Of a stretch of DNA of 64,000 bases, positions 1 through 6,947 are shown piece after piece. This stretch comes from Muriiphilus sp048268845 (GTDB lineage Bacteria; Pseudomonadota; Alphaproteobacteria; Rhodobacterales; Rhodobacteraceae). Made by a program: the position numbers and the translations under genes. How positions within the stretch are numbered: the first letter of the stretch is position 1; every line of letters starts with the position of its first letter. Where the stretch lies: NCBI GenBank assembly GCA_048268845.1, contig JBLWUQ010000001.1:186001-250000 (forward strand). Direction: 5' to 3'. The notes beneath the pieces are model-generated. The model was given only the letters and a program-made list of their open reading frames with translations. It was not told where the DNA came from and did no database searches.

Positions 1-67
1 CGATGTCCAGTTCCTTGCGGCCGAACTCGGCCAGCGAAATGTCCTTGACGATGTAATCCTGGGTCAC
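1..67 (-). CDS. ahcY: Adenosylhomocysteinase, N-terminal fragment
   Basis: Only the first 22 codons are inside the window; the gene continues off the left edge. The reading begins at a GTG and gives TQDYIVKDISLAEFGRKELD, which is the highly conserved N-terminus of S-adenosyl-L-homocysteine hydrolase, the enzyme that splits SAH into adenosine and homocysteine in the methyl cycle. A GGAG ribosome-binding site lies 7 bases upstream of the GTG; a nearby ATG is out of frame. Linkage of ahcY to the regA/senC/regB redox cluster is known in Rhodobacter capsulatus and fits the rest of this region. The catalytic and NAD-binding parts cannot be seen here. Confidence 0.9.
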   Translation of the reverse strand, partial: MTQDYIVKDISLAEFGRKELDI

Positions 68-155
68 GTGCTTTCTCCATCAGCTTGCGCGGCCTCTAAC
101 ATTCAGGCGCGGGGCGCACAATCGGCGAAGCGGAATCAGGCGCCCAACCCGGACG

Positions 156-176
156 ATGACAGGAATATTCCGTCAT
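156..176. promoter_or_regulatory. Palindromic operator-like site between ahcY and the reductase gene
   Basis: GGAATATTCC (162-171) is a perfect 10-base palindrome flanked by ATGAC (156-160) and GTCAT (172-176), with one extra base on the left arm. It sits about 90 bases upstream of both divergent start codons, where a repressor or activator could serve both genes. I do not recognise the cognate regulator; the role is inference from shape and position. Confidence 0.35.
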
Positions 177-196
177 TTCACCACCGGACGGGAACC

Positions 197-239
197 TTTG
201 CGCGTCTCGTGCATCAAACTTCACGAGAGGCGCGCCAAA
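197..239 (+). promoter_or_regulatory. Leader hairpin upstream of the reductase gene
   Basis: TCTCGTG (205-211) pairs perfectly with CACGAGA (222-228) around a 10-base loop. After a small bulge the stem is extended by CGCG/CGCG (201-204, 231-234) and TTTG/CAAA (197-200, 236-239). No T-run follows, so it is not a classic terminator. It ends 28 bases before the start codon and could shape translation or RNA stability. Confidence 0.35.
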
Positions 240-266
240 TCTGCCTTTCATGATCAGGAGGCACCC

Positions 267-978
267 ATGAAACACGAACTCACCTTGCGATCCATCGAGC
301 CGGTCACCCACAACGTCCATTGCCTGCGCTTCGACAAACCAAAGGGTTTTGTCTTCAAGCCCGGACAGGCGGTCGAGATGCGGCTGGACCGCGACGGATG
401 GCGCGACAAGGCGCGGCCTTTCACCATGACAAGTCTGCCGGACGACGATTTTCTGGAGTTTACCATCAAGAGCTATCCCGACCATGGCGGTGTGACCGAA
501 CAGATCGGCACGCTGCACGCGGGCGAGAAGGTCATCATCGGCGGAGTGTTCGGCGCCATCACCGACAAGGGGCCGGGTGTTTTCATCGCCGGCGGCGCGG
601 GCGTGACACCCTTCATCGCCATCCTGCGCCAGCGCCACCGTGACGGGGCGCTGAAGGGCTGCACGCTGATCTTCACCAACAACTATGAAAAGGACATCAT
701 CCGCCGTCAGGAATGGGAAGGCATGGACGATCTGGAAACCATCTTCACGCTGACCAAGGGAAGACAACGGCACCCTGCCGAACCGCATGGTCGACGGCGC
801 GTTTCTTGACGAGGTTCTGGATGGCTACGACCAGCGCTTCTATGTCTGCGGCCCGCCACCGATGATCGACGCGGTCGTGAAGGTCCTGAAAGACCGGGGC
901 GTTCCCGATGACCGGATCACCGTCGAGGCAGCCGGATCCAACCCGGTTGGAATTGCGAAGCGACGCGGCAAAGGCTAG
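267..978 (+). pseudogene. FAD/NAD(P)-binding flavodoxin or ferredoxin reductase-type protein, interrupted by a frameshift
   Basis: The product resembles the ferredoxin/flavodoxin-NADP reductase superfamily, which passes electrons between a pyridine nucleotide and a small electron carrier through FAD. The start is fixed by a perfect AGGAGG at 256-261, five bases before the ATG. The FAD-contact motif RPFT is at residues 50-53 and the nucleotide-binding GGAGVTP at 109-115; the C-terminal CGPPPMI motif typical of these reductases is also present, but in another frame. The reading runs well to about base 758, then the frame must shift: skipping one G of the GGG at 758-760 gives an uninterrupted protein of about 236 residues ending at the TAG of 976-978. 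Without the skip the first part ends at 809 and the NAD-binding C-terminus is lost. A sequencing error in a short G run is as likely as a real mutation. Confidence 0.75.
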
Positions 979-1012
979 GCAAGGGGCGAACCGCCACCAA
1001 CCCGGAACTGAC

Positions 1013-1612
1013 ATGGCCCCGAAACCCCCACGTGCCTGGCAACGGATGTTGTCGGGGCGCAGGCTTGACCTGCTCGACCCGACGCCGATGGATATCGAGA
1101 TCGAGGACATCGCCCACGGTCTGGCCTTCGTTGCGCGCTGGAACGGGCAGACCTTCGGCGACTGGCCCTATTCCGTCGCCGAACACTCGCTGCTGGTCGA
1201 GGCGCTTTATGGCCGGATGAACCCCGACGCGCCCGCGAAATGGCGGCTGGCGGCGCTGTTGCACGACGCGCCGGAATACGTGATCGGCGACATGATCTCG
1301 CCGGTGAAATCCGCGGTCGGCCCGGCCTATGGCGAGCTGGATGCGCGGTTGCAGGCGGCGGTCCATATCCGTTTCGGTCTGCCCGCCGAGGTGCCGCTGG
1401 CGGTGAAGAAGGCGATCAAGCGCGCCGACAGGATATCCGCCTGGCTCGAGGCGACACAGATCGCGGGTTTTTCCGAAGCCGAGAGCGACAGGTTCTTCGG
1501 CAGGCCCGACCCGAAGATCATCGACGGCCACATGATCGCCCTGCGCCCGCCGGTCGAGGTTCGCCGTGCCTTTGTTGACCGACACGAAAAACTTCTGAAA
1601 GCGCTGGGTTAG
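1013..1612 (+). CDS. HD-domain hydrolase, YfbR/5'-nucleotidase-like
   Basis: A 199-residue protein with the layout of HD-superfamily metal phosphohydrolases of the YfbR (dCMP/dNMP 5'-nucleotidase) kind. Visible metal ligands are H58 in SVAEHS, the HD pair H84-D85 in LLHDAPEY, and an aspartate in RADRISAWLEAT. The GD-M-SP-K segment after the HD pair is typical of these housekeeping nucleotidases. The ATG at 1013 follows the end of the reductase gene by 34 bases and the N-terminus (RAWQRMLSGRRLDLLDP) agrees with the common form of this family. The substrate cannot be told from sequence; a deoxynucleoside monophosphate is the family expectation. Transcribed with the upstream reductase. Confidence 0.75.
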   Translation: MAPKPPRAWQRMLSGRRLDLLDPTPMDIEIEDIAHGLAFVARWNGQTFGDWPYSVAEHSLLVEALYGRMNPDAPAKWRLAALLHDAPEYVIGDMISPVKSAVGPAYGELDARLQAAVHIRFGLPAEVPLAVKKAIKRADRISAWLEATQIAGFSEAESDRFFGRPDPKIIDGHMIALRPPVEVRRAFVDRHEKLLKALG

Positions 1613-1629
1613 GGTCTATTTCGGCTCAA

Positions 1630-1983
1630 TCAGGCAACCGCGCAAACCACCCCGGTGCTGCCGCTTGCAGTCCGCCACCCGACGAACTCCTCACGCGTGA
1701 AGCTCAGCGCAAGGTCGCCCCAAACGATCTGTTGGGCAACACCGGTCGGGCATCCTGAAATCGGCAGCGCCCGCCCCGGCCCAAGCTCACGGTCCAGCGC
1801 GGCTATCACACCCGAGGGCGCGCGGCCGAAATCCACCCTCAGCCCGGCAGGAACAACCGCGAGACCGCGCGCATCAGGCAAGAACTGCACATCCGCGCGC
1901 ACCTCGGGCGATCGCGCCGGGGCACAAGCCACGAGCGTCAGGATGCACAGGGCACAGGCAATCGTCGGGCGAGAAATACGCAT
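1630..1983 (-). CDS. Small predicted lipoprotein coupled to regA
   Basis: A 117-residue protein starting at MRISRP. It has a short basic N-terminus, a hydrophobic stretch and a lipobox L17-V18-A19-C20, so it should be an outer- or inner-membrane lipoprotein facing the periplasm. The rest shows no domain I recognise. Its ATG lies two bases after the regA stop (TAG-GG-ATG), so it is very probably co-transcribed and translationally coupled with regA. In Rhodobacter capsulatus hvrA follows regA; this protein is not HvrA, which is a cytoplasmic DNA-binding protein. A longer upstream reading in the same frame would run inside regA and lose the lipobox, so the shorter start is preferred. Function unknown. 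Confidence 0.65.
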   Translation of the reverse strand: MRISRPTIACALCILTLVACAPARSPEVRADVQFLPDARGLAVVPAGLRVDFGRAPSGVIAALDRELGPGRALPISGCPTGVAQQIVWGDLALSFTREEFVGWRTASGSTGVVCAVA

Positions 1984-1985
1984 CC

Positions 1986-2540
1986 CTATTTCGGGCTGCG
2001 CTTGGCCAGAATCCGTTGCAACGTGCGACGGTGCATGTTCAGCCGCCGCGCGGTCTCGGACACGTTGCGGTCGCAAAGCTCATAGACCCGCTGGATATGC
2101 TCCCACCGGACCCGGTCGGCGCTCATAGGATTGTCCGGCGGCGGCGGCAGGTTGTCGCCCCTTGCCAAGAGGGCATTGACGACATCTTCGGCATCGGCGG
2201 GCTTGGACAGATAGTCGGTCGCACCGACCTTGACCGCCGCCACGGCAGTCGCAATCGCACCATACCCGGTCAGCACCACGATCCGCGCATCGGGGCGCTT
2301 TTCCCGAAGGGTTTCAACCACATCAAGCCCGCTGCCATCCTCGAGCCGCAGGTCGATCACGGCATAGGCTGGCGGGCGGGCAAGCGCGATTGCCTTGCCG
2401 CCGGCGACCGAGTCCGCCGTCTCCGGCTCAAACCCGCGTTTCTCCATCGCCCGCGCCAACCGGCGCAGAAACGGTTCGTCGTCGTCGACGAGAAGAAGTG
2501 ACCTATCCTCGCCGATATCCTGAAGATCGCTATCCGACAT
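1986..2540 (-). CDS. regA: RegA/PrrA/ActR-type redox response regulator
   Basis: A 184-residue two-component regulator, the usual length for RegA. The receiver domain (about 13-130) has the acidic pocket DDD near residue 20, the phospho-acceptor D63 in VIDLRLEDG, and the switch residues T and K in VVLTGYG and LSKPAD. A proline-rich linker (PPPPDNP) leads to a C-terminal Fis-type helix-turn-helix (NVSETARRLNMHRRTLQRIL), which is nearly invariant in this family. RegA controls photosynthesis, respiration, nitrogen and carbon fixation genes in response to redox state, when phosphorylated by RegB. It lies downstream of senC on the same strand and opposite to regB, the standard arrangement. AGGGGA sits five bases before the ATG. 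Confidence 0.97.
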   Translation of the reverse strand: MSDSDLQDIGEDRSLLLVDDDEPFLRRLARAMEKRGFEPETADSVAGGKAIALARPPAYAVIDLRLEDGSGLDVVETLREKRPDARIVVLTGYGAIATAVAAVKVGATDYLSKPADAEDVVNALLARGDNLPPPPDNPMSADRVRWEHIQRVYELCDRNVSETARRLNMHRRTLQRILAKRSPK

Positions 2541-2572
2541 GACGTCCCCTTAACTGTTCGCCGTGCCGCGAC

Positions 2573-2599
2573 ATTATGCGCGCCCGCGCCGGGGGTCAA
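2573..2599 (-). promoter_or_regulatory. Candidate sigma-70 promoter of regA
   Basis: On the minus strand TTGACC (plus 2594-2599) and CATAAT (plus 2573-2578) each match five of six bases of the -35 and -10 consensus. The spacer is 15 bases, shorter than ideal. The -10 ends about 30 bases before the regA ATG. It would let regA be expressed separately from senC. Confidence 0.4.
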
Positions 2600-2621
2600 T
2601 TTGATCGGGAGGTTAATCCAC

Positions 2622-3245
2622 CTACTTCGCCGCGTCGATGAAACAGGCAGCCTTGTCGGCCATAGCCTCGGGGGTCTCATCGCGACGGAAGAACTCGACG
2701 AACCCGTGTTCCGGCAGCACCATGTAGGTGAAGGTCGAATGATCGACCAGATAATATTCCGGGTCACCGTCCTCTTCCTTGCGGAAATAGGTCTTGTAGG
2801 CCTGGCTGGCAGCCTTCACCTGCTCGAGCGAGCCGGTCAGCCCGATCATGTCGTCATGCATCAGGTCGGTGAAATCCAGCATCCGCTCGGGCGTATCGCG
2901 CTCGGGGTCGACCGAGATGAAGACCGCCTGCGCGTCATAGCCGCGTTCCTGCAACAGATCGAGCGCCTCGGCATTGCGCGCGTTGTCCATCGGGCAGACA
3001 TCCGGGCAGAAGGTATAGCCGAAGTAGAGCAGCGACGGCTTGGTGAAGACATCCGCATCGGTGACGGTCTTGCCGTTCTCGTCAACCAGCGTGAACGGCC
3101 CGCCGATCGACTCGGCCCCGGTTGCGATCATCGTGCTGCGGCAGGCGGCGAACTGATCGACGTCGGTCGGCCGCGTCAGCCACCAGGCGATGCCGACAAG
3201 CGCAACGACCCCGACGGGGGCGAGGATCGCGATAATGGGTTTCAT
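2622..3245 (-). CDS. senC: SCO1/SenC copper chaperone
   Basis: A 207-residue protein with a single N-terminal membrane anchor (residues about 4-23) and a periplasmic thioredoxin-like SCO1/SenC/PrrC domain. The copper ligands are visible: C80 and C84 in FCPDVCP and H169 in DHSTFTY. The protein delivers copper to the CuA or CuB centre of cytochrome oxidases and also influences RegB signalling in Rhodobacter (family knowledge). AGGAG stands in front of the ATG. The gene lies between regA and regB, divergent from regB, with 100 bases of shared intergenic DNA (3246-3345) that must hold both promoters; I found no consensus promoter there that I would mark. Confidence 0.95.
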   Translation of the reverse strand: MKPIIAILAPVGVVALVGIAWWLTRPTDVDQFAACRSTMIATGAESIGGPFTLVDENGKTVTDADVFTKPSLLYFGYTFCPDVCPMDNARNAEALDLLQERGYDAQAVFISVDPERDTPERMLDFTDLMHDDMIGLTGSLEQVKAASQAYKTYFRKEEDGDPEYYLVDHSTFTYMVLPEHGFVEFFRRDETPEAMADKAACFIDAAK

Positions 3246-3345
3246 GCGTTTCTCCTGTGTTCTCGCGGCGTCATTGATCCTTCACTGCGCCCCGACTAAC
3301 AAGATACCAATATGACGCAATAGAAAAACGGGCCAAAAACAACAC

Positions 3346-4746
3346 ATGTCCGACAGCACCGAACCGCTTTTCCAGGACGGCCCGCAAAGCGGCTGGATCC
3401 GGCTGCGCACCCTGATCGTGCTGCGATGGGTCGCGATCACCGGGCAGATCGTGGCGATCGGCGTGGGGCAGCGGCTGTTCGACCTCGATCTGAACCTGGG
3501 TTTGTGCGCCCTCGTCATCGGATTGTCGATCATCGCCAACCTGATCTCGCTCTTCGTCTTTCCCGAGAACAAGCGCGTTGGTGATCGTGAAGCGACACTG
3601 ATCCTGCTGTTTGACAGCCTTCAACTTGGCGCGCTGCTGTTTCTGACCGGCGGCATCAACAACCCCTTCGCACTCCTGATCATCGCCCCCGTTACCATTG
3701 CGGCGACCGCCTTGACCTTGCGATCGGCCGTCACCATCGGCGTCGCGGCCATCGTGATCATTACATTCGTCACCTGGGAACACCTGCCGCTCATCACCGA
3801 AGGCGGCAGAATCCTGCGGATGCCGGACCTGTTCGAGCTGGGCTATTGGGGCGCCATTGTCGTCTCGGTGATGTTCATCGGCCTCTATACCCGCCGCGTC
3901 AGTTCGGAAATCCAGTCCATGCAGAACGCGCTTCTGGCCACGCAGATGGCCCTGGCGCGCGAACAGAAGCTGACCGACCTTGGCGGCGTCGTTGCGGCGG
4001 CTGCGCATGAGCTTGGCACTCCGCTGGCGACCATCAAGCTTGTCAGTTCCGAGATGATCGACGACCTCGACGAAGGATCGGAGCTGCACGACGATGCCGT
4101 TCTGATCCGCGACCAGGCAAACCGGTGCCGCGATATCCTGCGCTCGATGGGGCGGATGGGGAAGGACGACCTGCTGTTGCGTCAGGCTCCGCTGTCCGCC
4201 GTGATCGAGGAGGCCGCAGAGCCGCATATCGGCCGGGGCAAGGACATCGTCATCCAGACCGGCAAGGACAATGTTCCGGTCGAGGCGCAACCGATCATCC
4301 TGCGCCGGCCCGAGATCATTCATGGCCTGCGCAACCTGATCCAGAACGCCGTCGACTTCGCCGCAACCACCGTCTGGGTCGAGGCCTGCTGGACCGAGAC
4401 CACGATCAGCGTGCGAATTCTCGACGACGGCGCCGGCTATCCGCCGCACCTTCTGGGCCGGATCGGCGATCCGTTCATCCGCAGGGGACGACGTCAGGCG
4501 CGCGACCAACGCCGCCCCGGCTATGAGGGCATGGGGCTTGGCCTGTTCATCGCCAAGACGCTGCTTGAGCGCACCGGAGCCGAGCTGAACTTCGCCAACG
4601 GCACCAGCCGCTACACCGGGATGCCCCATCCGGGTGAACCATCGGGCGCCATTGCCGAGCTGGTCTGGAAACGCAGCGGACCGGGCGGCATCGAAGCACG
4701 CGAGCGCACGCCGGTTCTGGGCGAGAACATCCGCTTTCAAAGCTGA
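3346..4746 (+). CDS. regB: RegB/PrrB redox sensor histidine kinase
   Basis: A 466-residue membrane kinase. Residues 20-182 form about six transmembrane helices and contain the ubiquinone-sensing motif GGINNPF at 102-108. The phospho-acceptor is H221 in AAHELGTPLAT. C261 (in NRCRDIL) corresponds to the redox-active cysteine of RegB. The ATP-binding domain has the N box NLIQNAVDFA, the G1 box DDGAGYP and the G2 box GMGLGLFIAKTLL. It phosphorylates RegA under reducing conditions, coupling the quinone pool to global gene control. No clear Shine-Dalgarno sequence precedes the ATG, but the N-terminus agrees with the family. The gene is divergent from senC-regA. Confidence 0.97.
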   Translation: MSDSTEPLFQDGPQSGWIRLRTLIVLRWVAITGQIVAIGVGQRLFDLDLNLGLCALVIGLSIIANLISLFVFPENKRVGDREATLILLFDSLQLGALLFLTGGINNPFALLIIAPVTIAATALTLRSAVTIGVAAIVIITFVTWEHLPLITEGGRILRMPDLFELGYWGAIVVSVMFIGLYTRRVSSEIQSMQNALLATQMALAREQKLTDLGGVVAAAAHELGTPLATIKLVSSEMIDDLDEGSELHDDAVLIRDQANRCRDILRSMGRMGKDDLLLRQAPLSAVIEEAAEPHIGRGKDIVIQTGKDNVPVEAQPIILRRPEIIHGLRNLIQNAVDFAATTVWVEACWTETTISVRILDDGAGYPPHLLGRIGDPFIRRGRRQARDQRRPGYEGMGLGLFIAKTLLERTGAELNFANGTSRYTGMPHPGEPSGAIAELVWKRSGPGGIEARERTPVLGENIRFQS

Positions 4747-4759
4747 CCGCCGCGCTGCC

Positions 4760-4775
4760 TTAAGCCTCTGTTAAC
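4760..4775 (+). promoter_or_regulatory. Perfect CtrA-type box upstream of the PAS-protein gene
   Basis: TTAA (4760-4763), seven bases, TTAAC (4771-4775) matches the full CtrA recognition sequence TTAA-N7-TTAAC known from Caulobacter and other alphaproteobacteria. It lies in the 79-base gap between regB and the PAS gene, 50 bases before that gene's start codon. It is the only full-length match I noticed in the window. Confidence 0.6.
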
Positions 4776-4786
4776 CATCTCCGGGT

Positions 4787-4821
4787 AAGGTTTCGGAAAC
4801 CAGAAACCGCACCGGAACCTT
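4787..4821 (+). promoter_or_regulatory. Hairpin immediately before the PAS-protein start codon
   Basis: AAGGTTTCGG (4787-4796) pairs with CCGGAACCTT (4812-4821), ten pairs with one T-G wobble. It ends four bases before the ATG at 4826, where a ribosome-binding site would be, and no good Shine-Dalgarno is visible outside it. There is no T-run, so translational masking is more plausible than termination of regB. Confidence 0.4.
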
Positions 4822-4825
4822 CCGA

Positions 4826-6412
4826 ATGGTCACCACGCTTCTTGCCCTCTCGCTCGTGATCGGCGCTTTTGCGGCAGCCTTGGCGGTATTGGCAGCCTTC
4901 GCCCTGCTCGACCGGCGCAGCGCCAGCCGGCTTCGCGGCTTTGCCGCCGCCGAACGTGACCGGGTTGTGTTCGTCTTCGACGATCAGACCTTGCTCGACG
5001 CCACCGCGCCAGCCCGCGCCATCCTTGCCAAGGCTCCCGCGACCGGCAGCGACTGGGCCCGGTTGAGTGGGCTGTTGACCACGTCCTTTCCCGACCTCGC
5101 CGCGAAGATCGCCGATCTTGCGGATATTGGCGAACTGACCTTGCCATCACTCGACGGGACAAGCCAGTTGCGGGCGGAATGGCACGACGGTGTCGCGCGG
5201 CTTACCCTCGAGGGGACCGAGGCAAACCGGCCGACGCATGAGGTCGACCACTTCAGCCTCGCCTCGATGACCCATGAGCTTGAAAGCCTGCGCGCCACGG
5301 CGGACCTGATGCCGTTTCCCGTCTGGCGTTGCGCTGCCGATGGTTCCGTCACCTGGTGCAACCGCGCCTATCTCGAACTGGCCGACATCGTGCACGGCAT
5401 CCAGGAGCCTCGCGTCTGGCCGCCGCGTTCGCCCTTCGGCACGCTGTCGACCACCGACCGGGCCGAGCGGCAGCGCGTCGCGGTCATGCCGCTTGGCGAT
5501 GCCTCGCGCCACTGGTTCGAAATCTCCGAGATGCCGTTCGGTGACAGCGAGCGGCTGTTCGCGGCGTCGCCGGTGGATCGGCTGGTCGAGGCCGAAACCT
5601 CCCGCAATGCCTTCGTTTCGACCCTGTCAAAGACCTTTGCGGCCCTGCCCACCGGGCTTGCGATCTTCGACCGGGCGCGCGAGTTGCGGCTGTTCAACCC
5701 GTCGCTGCTCGATCTGACCATGCTGCCGGTCGAGTTTCTCAGCGGCAAGCCCACGCTGTCGGCGTTTCTCGACAAGCTGCGCGAACACCGCATGATTCCC
5801 GAGCCCAAGGACTACCGGTCGTGGCGGCAACACCTCTCGGATCTGGTCGAGGCAGCCGAGAACGGCACTTACGAAGAAACCTGGACGCTACCGGCAGGGC
5901 AGACCTACCGCGTCACCGGCCGGCCCCATCCCGACGGCGCGGTGGCGCTCTTGTTCGAGGACATTTCAACCGAAACCATGATGGCACGCCGGTTCCGTGC
6001 CGAGCTTGAGATCGGGCAATCCACGCTCGACGCGTTGCCGCAAGCCATTGCGGTTTTCACGCCCGGCGGCGTGCTGTCGACCAGCAACCGCGCCTACGCC
6101 CGGCTCTGGGGTGTCGATCCATCCGAAACCCTGGCCGACCTGTCCATCGCCGATGCGATCGACCATTGGCGCGCCACCTGTGCGCCCAGCCCGATCTGGC
6201 CCGCGCTGAAAGATTTCGTGACCCGCCTCGACGCGCGGGAACCCTGGGCGGCGCGGGTGGCGTTGAAAGACGGGCGCAGCCTGGCCTGCCGGGCAACGCC
6301 CCTTGATGGGGGTGCGACGCTGGTGGATTTCTCGCCGCTCATCGGCAAGGAAACGGTGGTGGGACCCGAAACACCGCTGGCGACACGGGAACCCGCACGC
6401 GCCGGGGCCTGA
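4826..6412 (+). CDS. Membrane-anchored PAS-domain protein without an output domain
   Basis: A 528-residue protein. Residues 1-28 form one transmembrane helix, followed by a short basic turn. At least three PAS-like regions follow: about 150-230 (DLMPFPVWRCAADGSVTWCN), about 265-385 (ALPTGLAIFDRARELRLFN) and about 395-500 (ALPQAIAVFTPGGVLSTSN). No histidine-kinase, GGDEF, EAL or phosphatase domain follows; the protein ends after the third PAS region. PAS-only proteins of this size next to regB and tsaE are common in Rhodobacteraceae, so the absence of an output domain is not a truncation. It may pass a signal by contact with a separate kinase. The CtrA-type box upstream suggests cell-cycle or motility-linked expression, distinct from regB. 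Ligand and partner are unknown. Confidence 0.75.
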   Translation: MVTTLLALSLVIGAFAAALAVLAAFALLDRRSASRLRGFAAAERDRVVFVFDDQTLLDATAPARAILAKAPATGSDWARLSGLLTTSFPDLAAKIADLADIGELTLPSLDGTSQLRAEWHDGVARLTLEGTEANRPTHEVDHFSLASMTHELESLRATADLMPFPVWRCAADGSVTWCNRAYLELADIVHGIQEPRVWPPRSPFGTLSTTDRAERQRVAVMPLGDASRHWFEISEMPFGDSERLFAASPVDRLVEAETSRNAFVSTLSKTFAALPTGLAIFDRARELRLFNPSLLDLTMLPVEFLSGKPTLSAFLDKLREHRMIPEPKDYRSWRQHLSDLVEAAENGTYEETWTLPAGQTYRVTGRPHPDGAVALLFEDISTETMMARRFRAELEIGQSTLDALPQAIAVFTPGGVLSTSNRAYARLWGVDPSETLADLSIADAIDHWRATCAPSPIWPALKDFVTRLDAREPWAARVALKDGRSLACRATPLDGGATLVDFSPLIGKETVVGPETPLATREPARAGA

Positions 6413-6452
6413 TTGCGCTTGCGAGGCGACGGTTGCGGGCTAAAACAGGCGC

Positions 6453-6947
6453 ATGTCAGCCTGCTTCGCCCTTCCGTCTCCGGACGCAACCGCCCGCTTC
6501 GCCGAGAGGCTCGCGCCCTGCCTTGCCCCCGGCGACGTCATCCTGCTCGAGGGCGCCATCGGTGCCGGCAAGACCCATTTCGCCCGCGCGTTGATCCATG
6601 CCCGCCAATTCGCCGCCGGCCTGCCGCTGGAGGATGTGCCGTCCCCCACATTCACCCTTGTCCAGACCTACGAGACCCCCGCCGCCGAGATCTGGCACGC
6701 CGACCTCTACCGCCTGACGCATCCCGACGAGATCGAGGAGCTTGGCCTGACCGACGCCTTCGATACCGCGATCTGCCTTGTCGAATGGCCGGACCGGCTG
6801 GGTTCACTGACGCCGCCGGGCGCCCTGACCCTGACGTTTCTTGCGGGCGCTGATGACGAGGAGCGGACGGTGTGCGCAATCACCGACAATGCGCGGTGGC
6901 TGGCATTATTAGACCCTATTGCAGCGGAACTCGCCCGTGAACTCTGA
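6453..6947 (+). CDS. tsaE: tRNA threonylcarbamoyladenosine biosynthesis ATPase TsaE
   Basis: A 164-residue P-loop ATPase. The Walker A motif GAIGAGKT is at 34-41, and the family signatures SPTFTLVQTY and HADLYRL follow. TsaE works with TsaB and TsaD to put the threonylcarbamoyl group on A37 of tRNAs that read ANN codons; it drives turnover of the complex. Length is normal. It stands at the head of the tsaE-amgK-addB-addA-trxA run found in Rhodobacterales, and its last 11 bases overlap the next gene. Confidence 0.93.
   Translation: MSACFALPSPDATARFAERLAPCLAPGDVILLEGAIGAGKTHFARALIHARQFAAGLPLEDVPSPTFTLVQTYETPAAEIWHADLYRLTHPDEIEELGLTDAFDTAICLVEWPDRLGSLTPPGALTLTFLAGADDEERTVCAITDNARWLALLDPIAAELAREL

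Noticed and set aside
68..200. SAH or SAM/SAH riboswitch upstream of ahcY
   Set aside because: The leader lacks the conserved core I would expect; only a palindrome and unrelated stems are visible.
3346..4746. Long minus-strand open reading over regB (3271-4740)
   Set aside because: It is the antisense shadow of a fully conserved kinase; GC-rich genes give long open frames on the opposite strand. The same applies to long shadows over addB, maeB, mltA, nusA and others.
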